DNA of 14,822 nucleotides, from the NCBI GenBank assembly GCA_016764955.1, contig JAESQZ010000053.1, positions 1-14,822 of the forward strand, written 5' to 3'. This stretch comes from Deltaproteobacteria bacterium. GTDB lineage: Bacteria > Myxococcota > UBA727 > JABDBI01. Numbering within the stretch: the stretch's first letter is position 1; every line of letters starts with the position of its first letter. Position numbers and translations under genes: made by a program. Shown here piece by piece: positions 7,647 to 14,026 of this stretch. A model generated the notes under the pieces. That model ran no database searches. It had not been told where the DNA came from and saw nothing but the letters and a program-made list of their open reading frames with translations.

Positions 7647-8294
7647 TCAACGTAGCAGTCGAGGCCTTAGAGCGACTTCCTCTCCTTCCAATACAACTTC
7701 AAAACGTACAGAGCGCACCTGGTGTTCTTTCATAAGCTCACCTTGGGCTTCAAGCAAGGTAGACTCAAAAGCAGAAAATTCAACAGTTTCATTGCCTTGC
7801 AGCTCATGAGCTTCTTTAAATTGCTCATATAGTTCTTTTAAAGTTTGATTGGAGGGAATGGGCTGAACTTGACCCAACTCCGGATGGTGGCTATGTGAGC
7901 CATCTATGGTGTGTTTGCCAGCAACGGGCTTCAGCTTGGGAAGCTGCGGCGAGGCGCTTTTCATGAGATTTGGGTTATCAGACAATGTGCCCGCTAATTC
8001 ATTGAAAGCCTGGGCAATATCACTTAGCTGTGCGAAGTCTCGATGTACTAGCCGTCTATCATAGCGGCCATTGGCGAGATCGCGCAAAGCATCTGCTACT
8101 TCCTCTGTCCTAAGTTCTGCGGTTTTAGGAACTAAAAGGCAGGCGCTAATGAGAGCTGTTAAGCCGCCTAAATCAATCAGCAACCGTGCCCAAGCGGATT
8201 GCGGTGCTACTGAGTAAATTATGGCAAAACCGACCATTGTAGTAAGTAGGGCAATAGCTGATACTGTTAGCAAAAAGATTTTTAGATTTTTCAT
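7647..8294 (-). CDS. inner-membrane HAMP-domain protein with MXAN_5187-like C-terminal domain
   Basis: This is a 215-residue membrane protein without a kinase or methyl-accepting module. Two transmembrane segments (about residues 5-28 and 37-55) have only a short loop between them. A HAMP domain follows (about 56-105, EEVADALRDLANGRYDRRL...IAQAFNELAGTL). After a Pro/His-rich linker comes a compact C-terminal domain (about 150-212): LKELYEQFKEAHELQGNETV, then FSAFESTLLEAQGELMKEH, then VRSVRFEVVLEGEEVALRPR. That pattern resembles a domain I recall from Myxococcus MXAN_5187-type proteins, of unknown function. I start at MKNLKIF because GGGGA lies five bases upstream and the ATG shares one base with the sigma-factor stop (TGATG). 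A start four codons earlier is possible. It may pass an envelope signal to a partner. Confidence 0.75.
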   Translation of the reverse strand: MKNLKIFLLTVSAIALLTTMVGFAIIYSVAPQSAWARLLIDLGGLTALISACLLVPKTAELRTEEVADALRDLANGRYDRRLVHRDFAQLSDIAQAFNELAGTLSDNPNLMKSASPQLPKLKPVAGKHTIDGSHSHHPELGQVQPIPSNQTLKELYEQFKEAHELQGNETVEFSAFESTLLEAQGELMKEHQVRSVRFEVVLEGEEVALRPRLLR

Positions 8295-9274
8295 CAGTGT
8301 CCCCATTCTATCGAATCTTCATTAAATAGCCAAGATAGTTGTGTGTCTGGACCTAAAGTATCTACTACATGCTGGCGAAATGATTTTTTAATTCGATCAC
8401 TTAATTGGCCCATGCGTTGCTTTGAAACGCCAAATTCTCTTCCGAGTTCAGCAAGATTAGTAGGCTCCTGAGCGATCAAATGTCTCTTCCAAATCGCTTT
8501 ATCGCGCTTATTAGTTAAGCCACTTTCAAACTCCTTAGTAAGTTTTTCAATTGTCCGCCGAATTTCTTGCTGGGCACTTTTGGATTCCGGGGTTTCTTCT
8601 TTGCTTGCAATGGTGTCTTGAAGCCTATTACCTGGTATATCCCCAATTGGGGTGGATAGACTAGATTCTTGATTTTCCAAACGAGAAAGAACTAAGGAGA
8701 CTTCTTCAGGACTTTCATCTAGCTCCCTGGCAATATTTTCAGGTGTTGCTTTTAAGCCTTTTGCGTTTAACTTGCGCCTAATTTGAGGAAGCGCAAAGTA
8801 GATTTTTCGACCAGCCCTGCTATTTGCGGTGTGAATTAGGTGTGAATTAGTCATTAGAAATTTTGTTAATCGCGCCTTAATCCAATAGGCTGCATAGGTT
8901 CCAAACCGCGCTCCCTCATCTGGGCCCCAACGTTTGGAGGCAATACCCATTCCGATTAGCGCCTCTTGAATTAAGTCCATCGTGTTTGTCCACGAACGAC
9001 GATATTGATGAGCCATCTTAATTGCTAAACGCATGTTATGATAAACGAGCTTTTTTGCGGCGTCTGAGTCCTGTTGCTGCTTGACTTTGAGCCCTAAAGC
9101 GCGCTCTTCTTCTTCAGAAAGTCTCGGAATACTGGTTGCTTGTCGCACAAAGCTCGCATATAAACTGTCGGACTTTTCCTGACCTTGAACCCATTCGCCA
9201 GTAGAATTGGCTAGACGAATGCTAGCGCGTTTTACTAAGTCTGAGGACTTTTTCTTTGTTTTCTGGCGCGACAT
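8294..9274 (-). CDS. RpoH-like alternative sigma-70-family factor
   Basis: This 326-residue sigma factor belongs to the RpoH-like branch. Region 1.2 is near residues 38-60 (ASFVRQATSIPRLSEEEE). Region 2 covers about 75-148, with DLIQEALIGMGIASKRW (core binding and -10 recognition) and FGTYAAYWIKARLTKFL. GRKIYFALPQIRRKL (about 155-169) matches the position and style of the RpoH box. The region 3 helix-turn-helix ATPENIARELDESPEEV follows, and region 4 ends with LAELGREFGVSKQRMGQLSDRIKKSF (-35 recognition). Its length slightly exceeds E. coli RpoH. I take the ATG at MSRQKTKKK; a TTG six codons earlier is also open. With the ATG, the gene begins 53 nt inside the HD-domain gene. The target regulon is unknown; heat-shock control would be a guess from the family. 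Confidence 0.88.
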   Translation of the reverse strand: MSRQKTKKKSSDLVKRASIRLANSTGEWVQGQEKSDSLYASFVRQATSIPRLSEEEERALGLKVKQQQDSDAAKKLVYHNMRLAIKMAHQYRRSWTNTMDLIQEALIGMGIASKRWGPDEGARFGTYAAYWIKARLTKFLMTNSHLIHTANSRAGRKIYFALPQIRRKLNAKGLKATPENIARELDESPEEVSLVLSRLENQESSLSTPIGDIPGNRLQDTIASKEETPESKSAQQEIRRTIEKLTKEFESGLTNKRDKAIWKRHLIAQEPTNLAELGREFGVSKQRMGQLSDRIKKSFRQHVVDTLGPDTQLSWLFNEDSIEWGH

Positions 9275-10430
9275 AAATCCGATTAATCTCAATAGGTTTT
9301 GGGTAACGATTAAATAAAGTGGTGTGTTTTTCGAGGGGAACGATTTCTCCGCGCTTCGTCAACACGTAAAGCGGTATAGCAGATGATTCAAAATACTTCG
9401 AAATTGCATTCTTAGATCTAGACTGAATAAAATCAATCTTTTCACTTTCCAAATATTTGGTAAGATTTTGAAATTCAGATTCAGAAAGCTCGTCTGCAAC
9501 TAGTGAATATGGATTTCGACTTGATATCCGTTTGGCCCATGAATTATTACTGTCACGAATGCTTCTTTGAAAATCTAAATCATTGGTCAAGATATATTCT
9601 TCTGGATCAGAGGGGATAGCTGGAGCATCATCACTTTCAGCAAAATAACGTTGTAGCATTTTTTCAAATACAACCGGTGTGTGGTGTAGGTAGACGCTTG
9701 CAAACATGTGGTACCTAGACAGCAGAAAATCTTCGAAACTAAACATGCCTTTGGATTTAATAGCCAAAGAGATTTCTTGCTCTCTTTGGATGGGGACTAA
9801 ATTGCCAATTAGCCAGTCACTATCAAAACGCCCGTAATTGACACCGCAAAACATACTGTCGCGCTGCAAATAGTCCATCCGATCAGCATCACACTCTGAA
9901 CTTACAATTTGTTTTAAAATAGGCTGATAACTAATTTTATTAAACTTAAAATCCAAACTCGTTATAAGTTCAGGCGAAAGCCCCTCGTCTTCAAAGAGCT
10001 GCTCTAGCAGTTTTGAAAAGCTTGAGTTGCGAATTAATATAAAAGTGTAGTCTTCATGAGTTGCTTGCCCACCGCCTTCTAAACCAAGGCTTTTCTTGGA
10101 TGGCATCAACATTTCAGCGCAGTGTGATAGTGGCGGGTGACCTAAATCATGCAACAACATAGCAAGACGAACAGCCTGCCTCATTTTTAGGCGGAAAGAT
10201 TCATCTAAGTCACCCGGTTTAAAAAGCGAATCGAAAATTCGCGTCGCCATAGCCATAGCGCCTAGGCTATGACTATAACGAGTATGGGTTGCCCCTGGAA
10301 ATGCTTGTTCGGCAAATCCAAGCTGTTTGATGTTTCTAAGCCGCTGAAATGCGGGGTGATCAACAAGTGCTAGTTCTTTGGTATTTAGGTGAATAGAACC
10401 GTGGATAGGATCTCTGATCTTAGTTAGCAT
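9222..10430 (-). CDS. HD-domain phosphohydrolase (dNTPase/SAMHD1-like)
   Basis: This 402-residue soluble enzyme is of the HD superfamily, in the branch that includes dGTP triphosphohydrolases and SAMHD1. The N-terminus reads IRDPIHGSI, then FQRLRNIKQLG, then THTRYSHSLGAMAMA (metal-ligand His54). HDLGHPPLSH supplies His94 and Asp95, and SSECDADRMDYLQRD (168-182) supplies the last Asp ligand, so the H...HD...D site is complete. DPIHG and DADRMDYL are typical of the bacterial YdhJ-like subgroup. Nucleotide substrates are likely, but the exact one cannot be read. It starts 7 nt after the PilZ gene and its last 53 nt overlap the sigma-factor start in another frame. No good ribosome site precedes the ATG, so re-initiation from the PilZ gene is plausible. 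Confidence 0.93.
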   Translation of the reverse strand: MLTKIRDPIHGSIHLNTKELALVDHPAFQRLRNIKQLGFAEQAFPGATHTRYSHSLGAMAMATRIFDSLFKPGDLDESFRLKMRQAVRLAMLLHDLGHPPLSHCAEMLMPSKKSLGLEGGGQATHEDYTFILIRNSSFSKLLEQLFEDEGLSPELITSLDFKFNKISYQPILKQIVSSECDADRMDYLQRDSMFCGVNYGRFDSDWLIGNLVPIQREQEISLAIKSKGMFSFEDFLLSRYHMFASVYLHHTPVVFEKMLQRYFAESDDAPAIPSDPEEYILTNDLDFQRSIRDSNNSWAKRISSRNPYSLVADELSESEFQNLTKYLESEKIDFIQSRSKNAISKYFESSAIPLYVLTKRGEIVPLEKHTTLFNRYPKPIEINRIYVAPENKEKVLRLSKTR

Positions 10431-10437
10431 GTCATGA

Positions 10438-10842
10438 TTATATAATATAACGACCTTCTTTTTGAGCCCTAACGCAGTCTAAAAGCCAGTCCCGTAGTCG
10501 CTTCTGGTCTCCTGGGGCAAATTTTCTAAATGCGGCACCCATCATCCAGGAGCCTTGCTCGTCTTCTAGCCAAACAATCTCAGACGCAGCTTTTAAAAGC
10601 TCAAGCTCTTTTTTTATTGGGATATAGAGTAGAATATTGACCTTCTCTCCAACCTTGAATTCTTGAAGCGATTCAAAGCTAATACCACCAAGTGCTAGAT
10701 TACGGGAAGTTGCAGTAAACGATTGTAAACCTTGAGTAATTTCGATTCTAATTTCAATTGGAGCTCGCAAGTGTCTGGTTTGCTTAACCTTTCCAGCCTT
10801 TGGCTCATCTGGAGTCGGAATATCTTTCTTAATTGCTGTCAT
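10438..10842 (-). CDS. PilZ-domain protein with altered c-di-GMP motifs
   Basis: This 134-residue protein has a charged 20-residue N-terminus and then a PilZ beta-barrel (about residues 22-120): TRHLRAPIEIRIEI, SRNLALGGISFES, VNILLYIP, ASEIVWLE, MGAAFRKFAPGDQKRLRDWL. PilZ domains bind cyclic di-GMP through an Arg motif (RxxxR) and D/NxSxxG. Here the Arg pair is R23-H-L-R26, one residue short of the usual spacing, and the second motif is N48-L-A-L-G-G with Ala for Ser. Binding may be weak or lost; the family name is still clear from the whole pattern. It is the first gene of the long operon. A good promoter puts the transcription start only a few bases before the ATG, and there is no purine-rich ribosome site (GCGCTCCCT precedes the ATG). 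Confidence 0.86.
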   Translation of the reverse strand: MTAIKKDIPTPDEPKAGKVKQTRHLRAPIEIRIEITQGLQSFTATSRNLALGGISFESLQEFKVGEKVNILLYIPIKKELELLKAASEIVWLEDEQGSWMMGAAFRKFAPGDQKRLRDWLLDCVRAQKEGRYII

Positions 10843-10851
10843 AGGGAGCGC

Positions 10852-10880
10852 ATTTTATCTCACAAAACATCTCTAGTCAA
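10852..10880 (-). promoter_or_regulatory. sigma-70-type promoter of the PilZ-to-149 operon
   Basis: On the minus strand, TTGACT (10880-10875) is followed after exactly 17 nt by TAAAAT (10857-10852): 5 of 6 matches at each box with ideal spacing. Only nine bases separate the -10 box from the PilZ ATG at 10842. Initiation at the usual 6-7 nt would leave a leader of about 2-4 nt, i.e. a near-leaderless mRNA. The boxes are seen directly; the start site is inferred. Confidence 0.7.
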
Positions 10881-10914
10881 AGCCAATTTCAGTGTTTCAA
10901 AGATATTCCAATTC

Positions 10915-12642
10915 ATGCATGCTTCAGATCCAAGAAGACTACCTACTTCAGCGATTGATACTCTTGAACTGCTGAATTCGCAAACCTCTGGATTGGCTAG
11001 GCAAGGAATTCTTGAAATCTTGCATTCCAATGGATTTGAGAAGCTAAGCTCCTTTTGTGGGGGGCATCAGACAAGGTGGACTTTACCTCATAGAGTTGAG
11101 CTTAAAGCTCACATGACTGAAAAGAAGCTTCCTAAAAAGAGAGCTTATATCAAAGGAAACGTCGTTTGGGTTGAGAGCAAGGGACGCTTAGATCTGAATA
11201 AATCAAGTCAAAAAAAGGGGTTCAAGTTTATTAAATCGATAGAGGTTCGTACAGTTGAGCCTCAAGGCAGCTCACTAGCCAAATTGCCCACCAACAGCGA
11301 ACTAGCGATAGCGATGGCTCCACATGCAGAGTTTGAAATTTCAGGAGATGCAGAAATAGGTTTTTCGGTCGAATATGCCGCTGAGGCTCGTGTTGGGAGG
11401 AAGACGAATTTATCTATTTTGACCAGAAAACTGGAGGCGCCTAACCAGGTTCTGGTTCAATTGAAAGATACTCTTGGCAGTAAAGCATCAGTTGGATATT
11501 ACTACCAGCAACAACAAGATCCATCCACGAGCTCACTTGCTCAGTTTTTTGGACGTATTTGGCATTTTCTAGTTGATAAGTTTGAGTTTCTAACTTGGCT
11601 TTCTAGATCGTCTGCAAATGCAGAGATAAAGAAAGAAAGTCAAAATCGAACTATTAGGCAATATGTTCTTGACCTATCGATACCTGAGCATGCACAAGCC
11701 TACGATGAGATCTTTTCTCGATTCTCAATGACAAAAGTAGAGTCTGTTGCAACAAAACAGGAGATCTTAGAAAAAGAAAGTAGCTACGATTTTAATATCG
11801 GTGGAACTTTAGGTGATGATGAGTTTCGCTTAGTTTACTCTTCCGAGAGTGAGAAAGAATCCGTTTCGAAAACCCGGCGATACTTGCAATCTACTTCCAT
11901 TCAGGAACATCTATCAAAATGGTGGTCAAAAATATCAGTTGCTTGGGAGTGGGTGTCACTAGATAATTTACGAAATAAAACTTCCAGGTCTTATTGTCAT
12001 TTGAAATTTGAAAGCCCTAATGTAACTCAATTTTTCGCTTTAACAAATGCTCTCGAGATATTTTTGGTTGACGAGGCCAAAGAAGTTTTCAAAAGTGACC
12101 CAGAGTCTACTGTGCAGCTTGAGCTTTTTTACACCGAAGCAGGCATCAAAAAAATTCAAAACGTTTCTTTTAGAGAAGCGTTTAAAGCCTACTTAGGTGA
12201 AGAGGCTGGGTTAATTATCAATTGCGAGGCAGCAAAGCGCTATGGGGAGATTCTAAACAAGTCATTCATGACTCGATGGTTTTTTGCTGGTGAATTATCT
12301 GAATTAGAGGAGCGTTACCCAGGATTAGCTAAAATATCGGACAAATTAGCTGAGGCTTATTCGTTTGCGAAGAATCTAGGTCCATTTAAGGGTTCTTTAA
12401 GAAGATTTTCTGACTGCGAGTCTATTATAGCGCTGACTCGAATGGCTGGGCGAGATAATCTCATGGTTCATGAGCTTTCAATAACAGGCCAGGGAATGTC
12501 ACTAGTTGCTCCTGATGAGGGTGAAATTCAAAACCCTGAAACAGATTTCATCCAACAACTTGAAGTAAGTCTTTCTGCTTCCTCGCCAAACGCTGGTCAA
12601 GTAGGTGGGTCGGCTGGACGTTCTTTAAGGCCCGCAGCATAA
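10915..12642 (+). CDS. hypothetical 575-residue protein, only plus-strand gene
   Basis: I do not recognise this protein. The N-terminus (1-60) looks helical. Residues about 60-200 are mostly beta-prone and basic, with a striking YYYQQQQD near 195-202. An aromatic helix (FFGRIWHFLVDKFEFLTWL, 211-229) is followed by mixed helix and strand. A Trp-rich patch WWSKISVAWEW lies at 336-346, and the C-terminal tail is Gly/Ser-rich. There is no signal peptide and no clear transmembrane anchor, although 211-229 could associate with a membrane. I use ATG 10915, as the open frame above it runs back into the PilZ gene and offers no better start. No convincing ribosome site is visible. It diverges from the PilZ gene across 72 nt and overlaps the end of ttcA tail-to-tail by 95 nt. 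The 1.7-kb open frame supports coding. Confidence 0.75.
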   Translation: MHASDPRRLPTSAIDTLELLNSQTSGLARQGILEILHSNGFEKLSSFCGGHQTRWTLPHRVELKAHMTEKKLPKKRAYIKGNVVWVESKGRLDLNKSSQKKGFKFIKSIEVRTVEPQGSSLAKLPTNSELAIAMAPHAEFEISGDAEIGFSVEYAAEARVGRKTNLSILTRKLEAPNQVLVQLKDTLGSKASVGYYYQQQQDPSTSSLAQFFGRIWHFLVDKFEFLTWLSRSSANAEIKKESQNRTIRQYVLDLSIPEHAQAYDEIFSRFSMTKVESVATKQEILEKESSYDFNIGGTLGDDEFRLVYSSESEKESVSKTRRYLQSTSIQEHLSKWWSKISVAWEWVSLDNLRNKTSRSYCHLKFESPNVTQFFALTNALEIFLVDEAKEVFKSDPESTVQLELFYTEAGIKKIQNVSFREAFKAYLGEEAGLIINCEAAKRYGEILNKSFMTRWFFAGELSELEERYPGLAKISDKLAEAYSFAKNLGPFKGSLRRFSDCESIIALTRMAGRDNLMVHELSITGQGMSLVAPDEGEIQNPETDFIQQLEVSLSASSPNAGQVGGSAGRSLRPAA

Positions 12643-13372
12643 CAGAGCGTAAGTCAGGTATATCTTGCTCAAGCTTTGCTAAGAGTTCACTAACGGCTTC
12701 TCGCTTAAGGCCTTCTTGAGCACTGCAGAGATTACAAGGCAAAATTGGATACTCTGCTCGCCTGGCATGCCAAGCAATATCAGACTCAGCGCACTCGATT
12801 AATGGCCTGATGACTTTAAAACGCTTATCGTCTGTTTCATATATCGCTGGCATGGCCTGTAGCTTGCCTGCGTAAAATAAATTAAGCAAAAGTGTTTCCA
12901 AAGCGTCATCTCTATGGTGCCCTAAGGCTATTTTATTACAAGCAAGCTTTTCAGCAGTCGTGTATAAAATTCCACGTCGAAGCCTAGAGCAAAGAGAGCA
13001 ATAGGTGCCACCCTCTTTGGTTTTATCAACCACAATAGAGTAAGTATCTTTCTGGACAATTTGGTGCTGAATTCCAGAGCGTTCTAGCCACTCTTTAAGA
13101 GGCTTTCCGTCGTAGCCTGGCTGCATTTGATCTAGGTGCACAGCTGTAATTTTGAAATCAAAAGGTGCCTTTTTTTGAGCCTGGGCCAAAAAATCTAAGA
13201 GCGTATAGCTGTCTTTACCGCCTGATACAGCGACGAGAATATGGTCATCTGGCTCAATAAGCTTATATTCACAAATCGTTCGAATCATGCTTCGCATGAG
13301 CTTACGTGTGCGCTCGTGCTTATGATTACTTAAGGCATATCCTTGCCAATGATTTAAATTGGGGGCTTTCAC
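12548..13372 (-). CDS. ttcA: tRNA 2-thiocytidine(32) synthetase TtcA
   Basis: TtcA makes 2-thiocytidine at position 32 of certain tRNAs, using ATP to activate the base and an iron-sulfur cluster to deliver sulfur. The 274-residue sequence has the PP-loop SGGKDS (residues 50-55), the cluster motif TYCSLCSRLRRGIL with Cys125 and Cys128, GHHRDDALETLLLNLFYAGK (151-170), and LPCNLC (211-216) supplying a further Cys. The order and spacing match E. coli TtcA, as does the closing LKNVQPTHLLD. The start is GTG: the family normally begins near here and no ATG fits. A purine-rich GGGAGGG lies about 19 nt upstream, too far for this GTG, but it fits a 6-codon upstream ORF ending over the GTG. The last 95 nt are antisense to the plus-strand unknown gene. 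Confidence 0.94.
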   Translation of the reverse strand: MKAPNLNHWQGYALSNHKHERTRKLMRSMIRTICEYKLIEPDDHILVAVSGGKDSYTLLDFLAQAQKKAPFDFKITAVHLDQMQPGYDGKPLKEWLERSGIQHQIVQKDTYSIVVDKTKEGGTYCSLCSRLRRGILYTTAEKLACNKIALGHHRDDALETLLLNLFYAGKLQAMPAIYETDDKRFKVIRPLIECAESDIAWHARRAEYPILPCNLCSAQEGLKREAVSELLAKLEQDIPDLRSVMLRALKNVQPTHLLDQRLARKQKDLLQVVG

Positions 13373-13389
13373 AAAGCTTTGCTTAGCAT
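13369..13389 (-). CDS. possible 6-codon upstream ORF coupled to ttcA
   Basis: On the minus strand ATG-CTA-AGC-AAA-GCT-TTG-TGA encodes MLSKAL and stops at a TGA that overlaps the ttcA GTG by two bases. GGGAGGG (complement of 13392-13398) sits just before its ATG; the spacing is tight unless AGGGAG is the pairing part. ttcA has no ribosome site of its own at normal distance, so translation might reach it by re-initiation. This could be chance, or ttcA could be served by the distant site. Confidence 0.3.
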   Translation of the reverse strand: MLSKAL

Positions 13390-13478
13390 ATCCCTCCCTT
13401 TTTCAAAGCTACTGTCAAATCCACTTCATGGATAAAAATCGGTTGTTTCCAACATGTTTAATAATTTGGGGATATGAA

Positions 13479-13717
13479 TTTGTTTTTGCCCATGGAATGG
13501 GCAACGGTGCCACAGCCCAGCCTGATAGGGCTGGGTTTATGTCACGTCACCCACCCCACATTGCCGCCAGGTTTAAGGGAACCTCTTGATTTCATATAAA
13601 TCTAGCGATAGCGCAAAATGGGTGGTGGGCCTGATTCCCAGGGCGCCGTTGGCTCGCAAACTCGCCAACTTTACCCTGGGCTGTGGCACCTAAGCCCATT
13701 CCATGGGCAAGAACAAA
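13479..13717. repeat. 239-nt self-complementary intergenic element (structured RNA, REPIN-like or MITE-like)
   Basis: This element fills most of the 379-nt gap between ttcA and the toxin gene. Its ends pair over a long range: 13479-13502 with 13694-13717 (24 pairs, one G-T), then a 3x3 internal loop, then 13506-13520 with 13676-13690 (15 perfect pairs). Each outer arm is itself a palindrome, GCCCAT-GGA-ATGGGC at 13488-13502. The inside holds further stems: CCCAGCC/GGCTGGG (13516-13535), AGGTT/AACCT (13569-13584), GATTT/AAATC (13588-13602), CCCAGGG/CCCTGGG (13637-13680) enclosing GTTGGC/GCCAAC. Some of these compete with the long-range helix. I matched it to no known RNA class: no tmRNA, SRP or RNase P signatures. 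No clear target-site duplication flanks it. The pairing is observed; its nature is open. Confidence 0.65.
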
Positions 13718-13751
13718 TCAGCCGCAGTATTACAATATCATGGACTAGTTC

Positions 13752-14021
13752 TTACTTAAACAGGTCTGAGTGTGAGCCTGTGCGTTCAAAAGAAATATAA
13801 GTATCTGTTAAGCGATACACGAGCAGCCAGTCGGGCGTAATATGGCACTCGCGGCAGTCACTGAATTCGCCCGTCAATTTGTGGTCTCGATGTTTGGGTT
13901 CCAAAGGGATTTCGGCCGCAAGCTTTTTCATGACCTCTTTGATCTTCTTTTCGCCCTGGCCTCGTCTAACAGCGCGTTTGAGTTCTTTCTCAAATCGAGT
14001 GGTGGCTTTGATTTTTAACAT
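13752..14021 (-). CDS. yafQ: YafQ/RelE-family mRNA interferase toxin
   Basis: This 89-residue toxin is of the YafQ branch of the RelE superfamily, ribosome-dependent endoribonucleases that cleave mRNA in the A site and are neutralised by a DinJ-type antitoxin. The C-terminal half KHRDHKLTGEFSDCRECH, then ITPDWLLVYRLTD, then FERTGSHSDLF parallels E. coli YafQ. The YafQ catalytic set His50, His63, Asp67, Trp68, His87 and Phe91 corresponds, with a constant offset of three, to His47, His60, Asp64, Trp65, His84 and Phe88 here, all present. The N-terminus is basic and helical, as expected. It begins 5 nt after the antitoxin stop with no strong ribosome site, so it is probably made by coupling and in lower amount. 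It appears intact and active. Confidence 0.94.
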   Translation of the reverse strand: MLKIKATTRFEKELKRAVRRGQGEKKIKEVMKKLAAEIPLEPKHRDHKLTGEFSDCRECHITPDWLLVYRLTDTYISFERTGSHSDLFK

Positions 14022-14026
14022 CAGAT

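Noticed and set aside
9275..9292. TTG start six codons upstream of the sigma-factor ATG
   Set aside because: An ATG is available downstream and the extra residues would only lengthen the overlap with the HD gene. It cannot be fully excluded.
10732..10914. Upstream extension of the plus-strand unknown gene
   Set aside because: This part lies over the start of the PilZ gene and its promoter, has no ribosome site, and reads as non-protein-like sequence. ATG 10915 is the next in-frame start.
13413..13418. Perfect TTGACA on the minus strand upstream of ttcA
   Set aside because: No acceptable -10 box lies 16-18 nt downstream; the nearest TATGCT is 22 nt away, so I do not call a promoter.
13479..13717. 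tmRNA, SRP RNA or RNase P RNA
   Set aside because: I looked for the tRNA-like T-arm and tag reading frame, the GGAA-tetraloop domain of SRP RNA, and the conserved RNase P core strings, and found none.
13359..13800. Two short plus-strand open frames (13359-13589 and 13618-13800) in the ttcA-toxin gap
   Set aside because: They translate the self-complementary element and the toxin tail; there is no ribosome site and no protein-like pattern.
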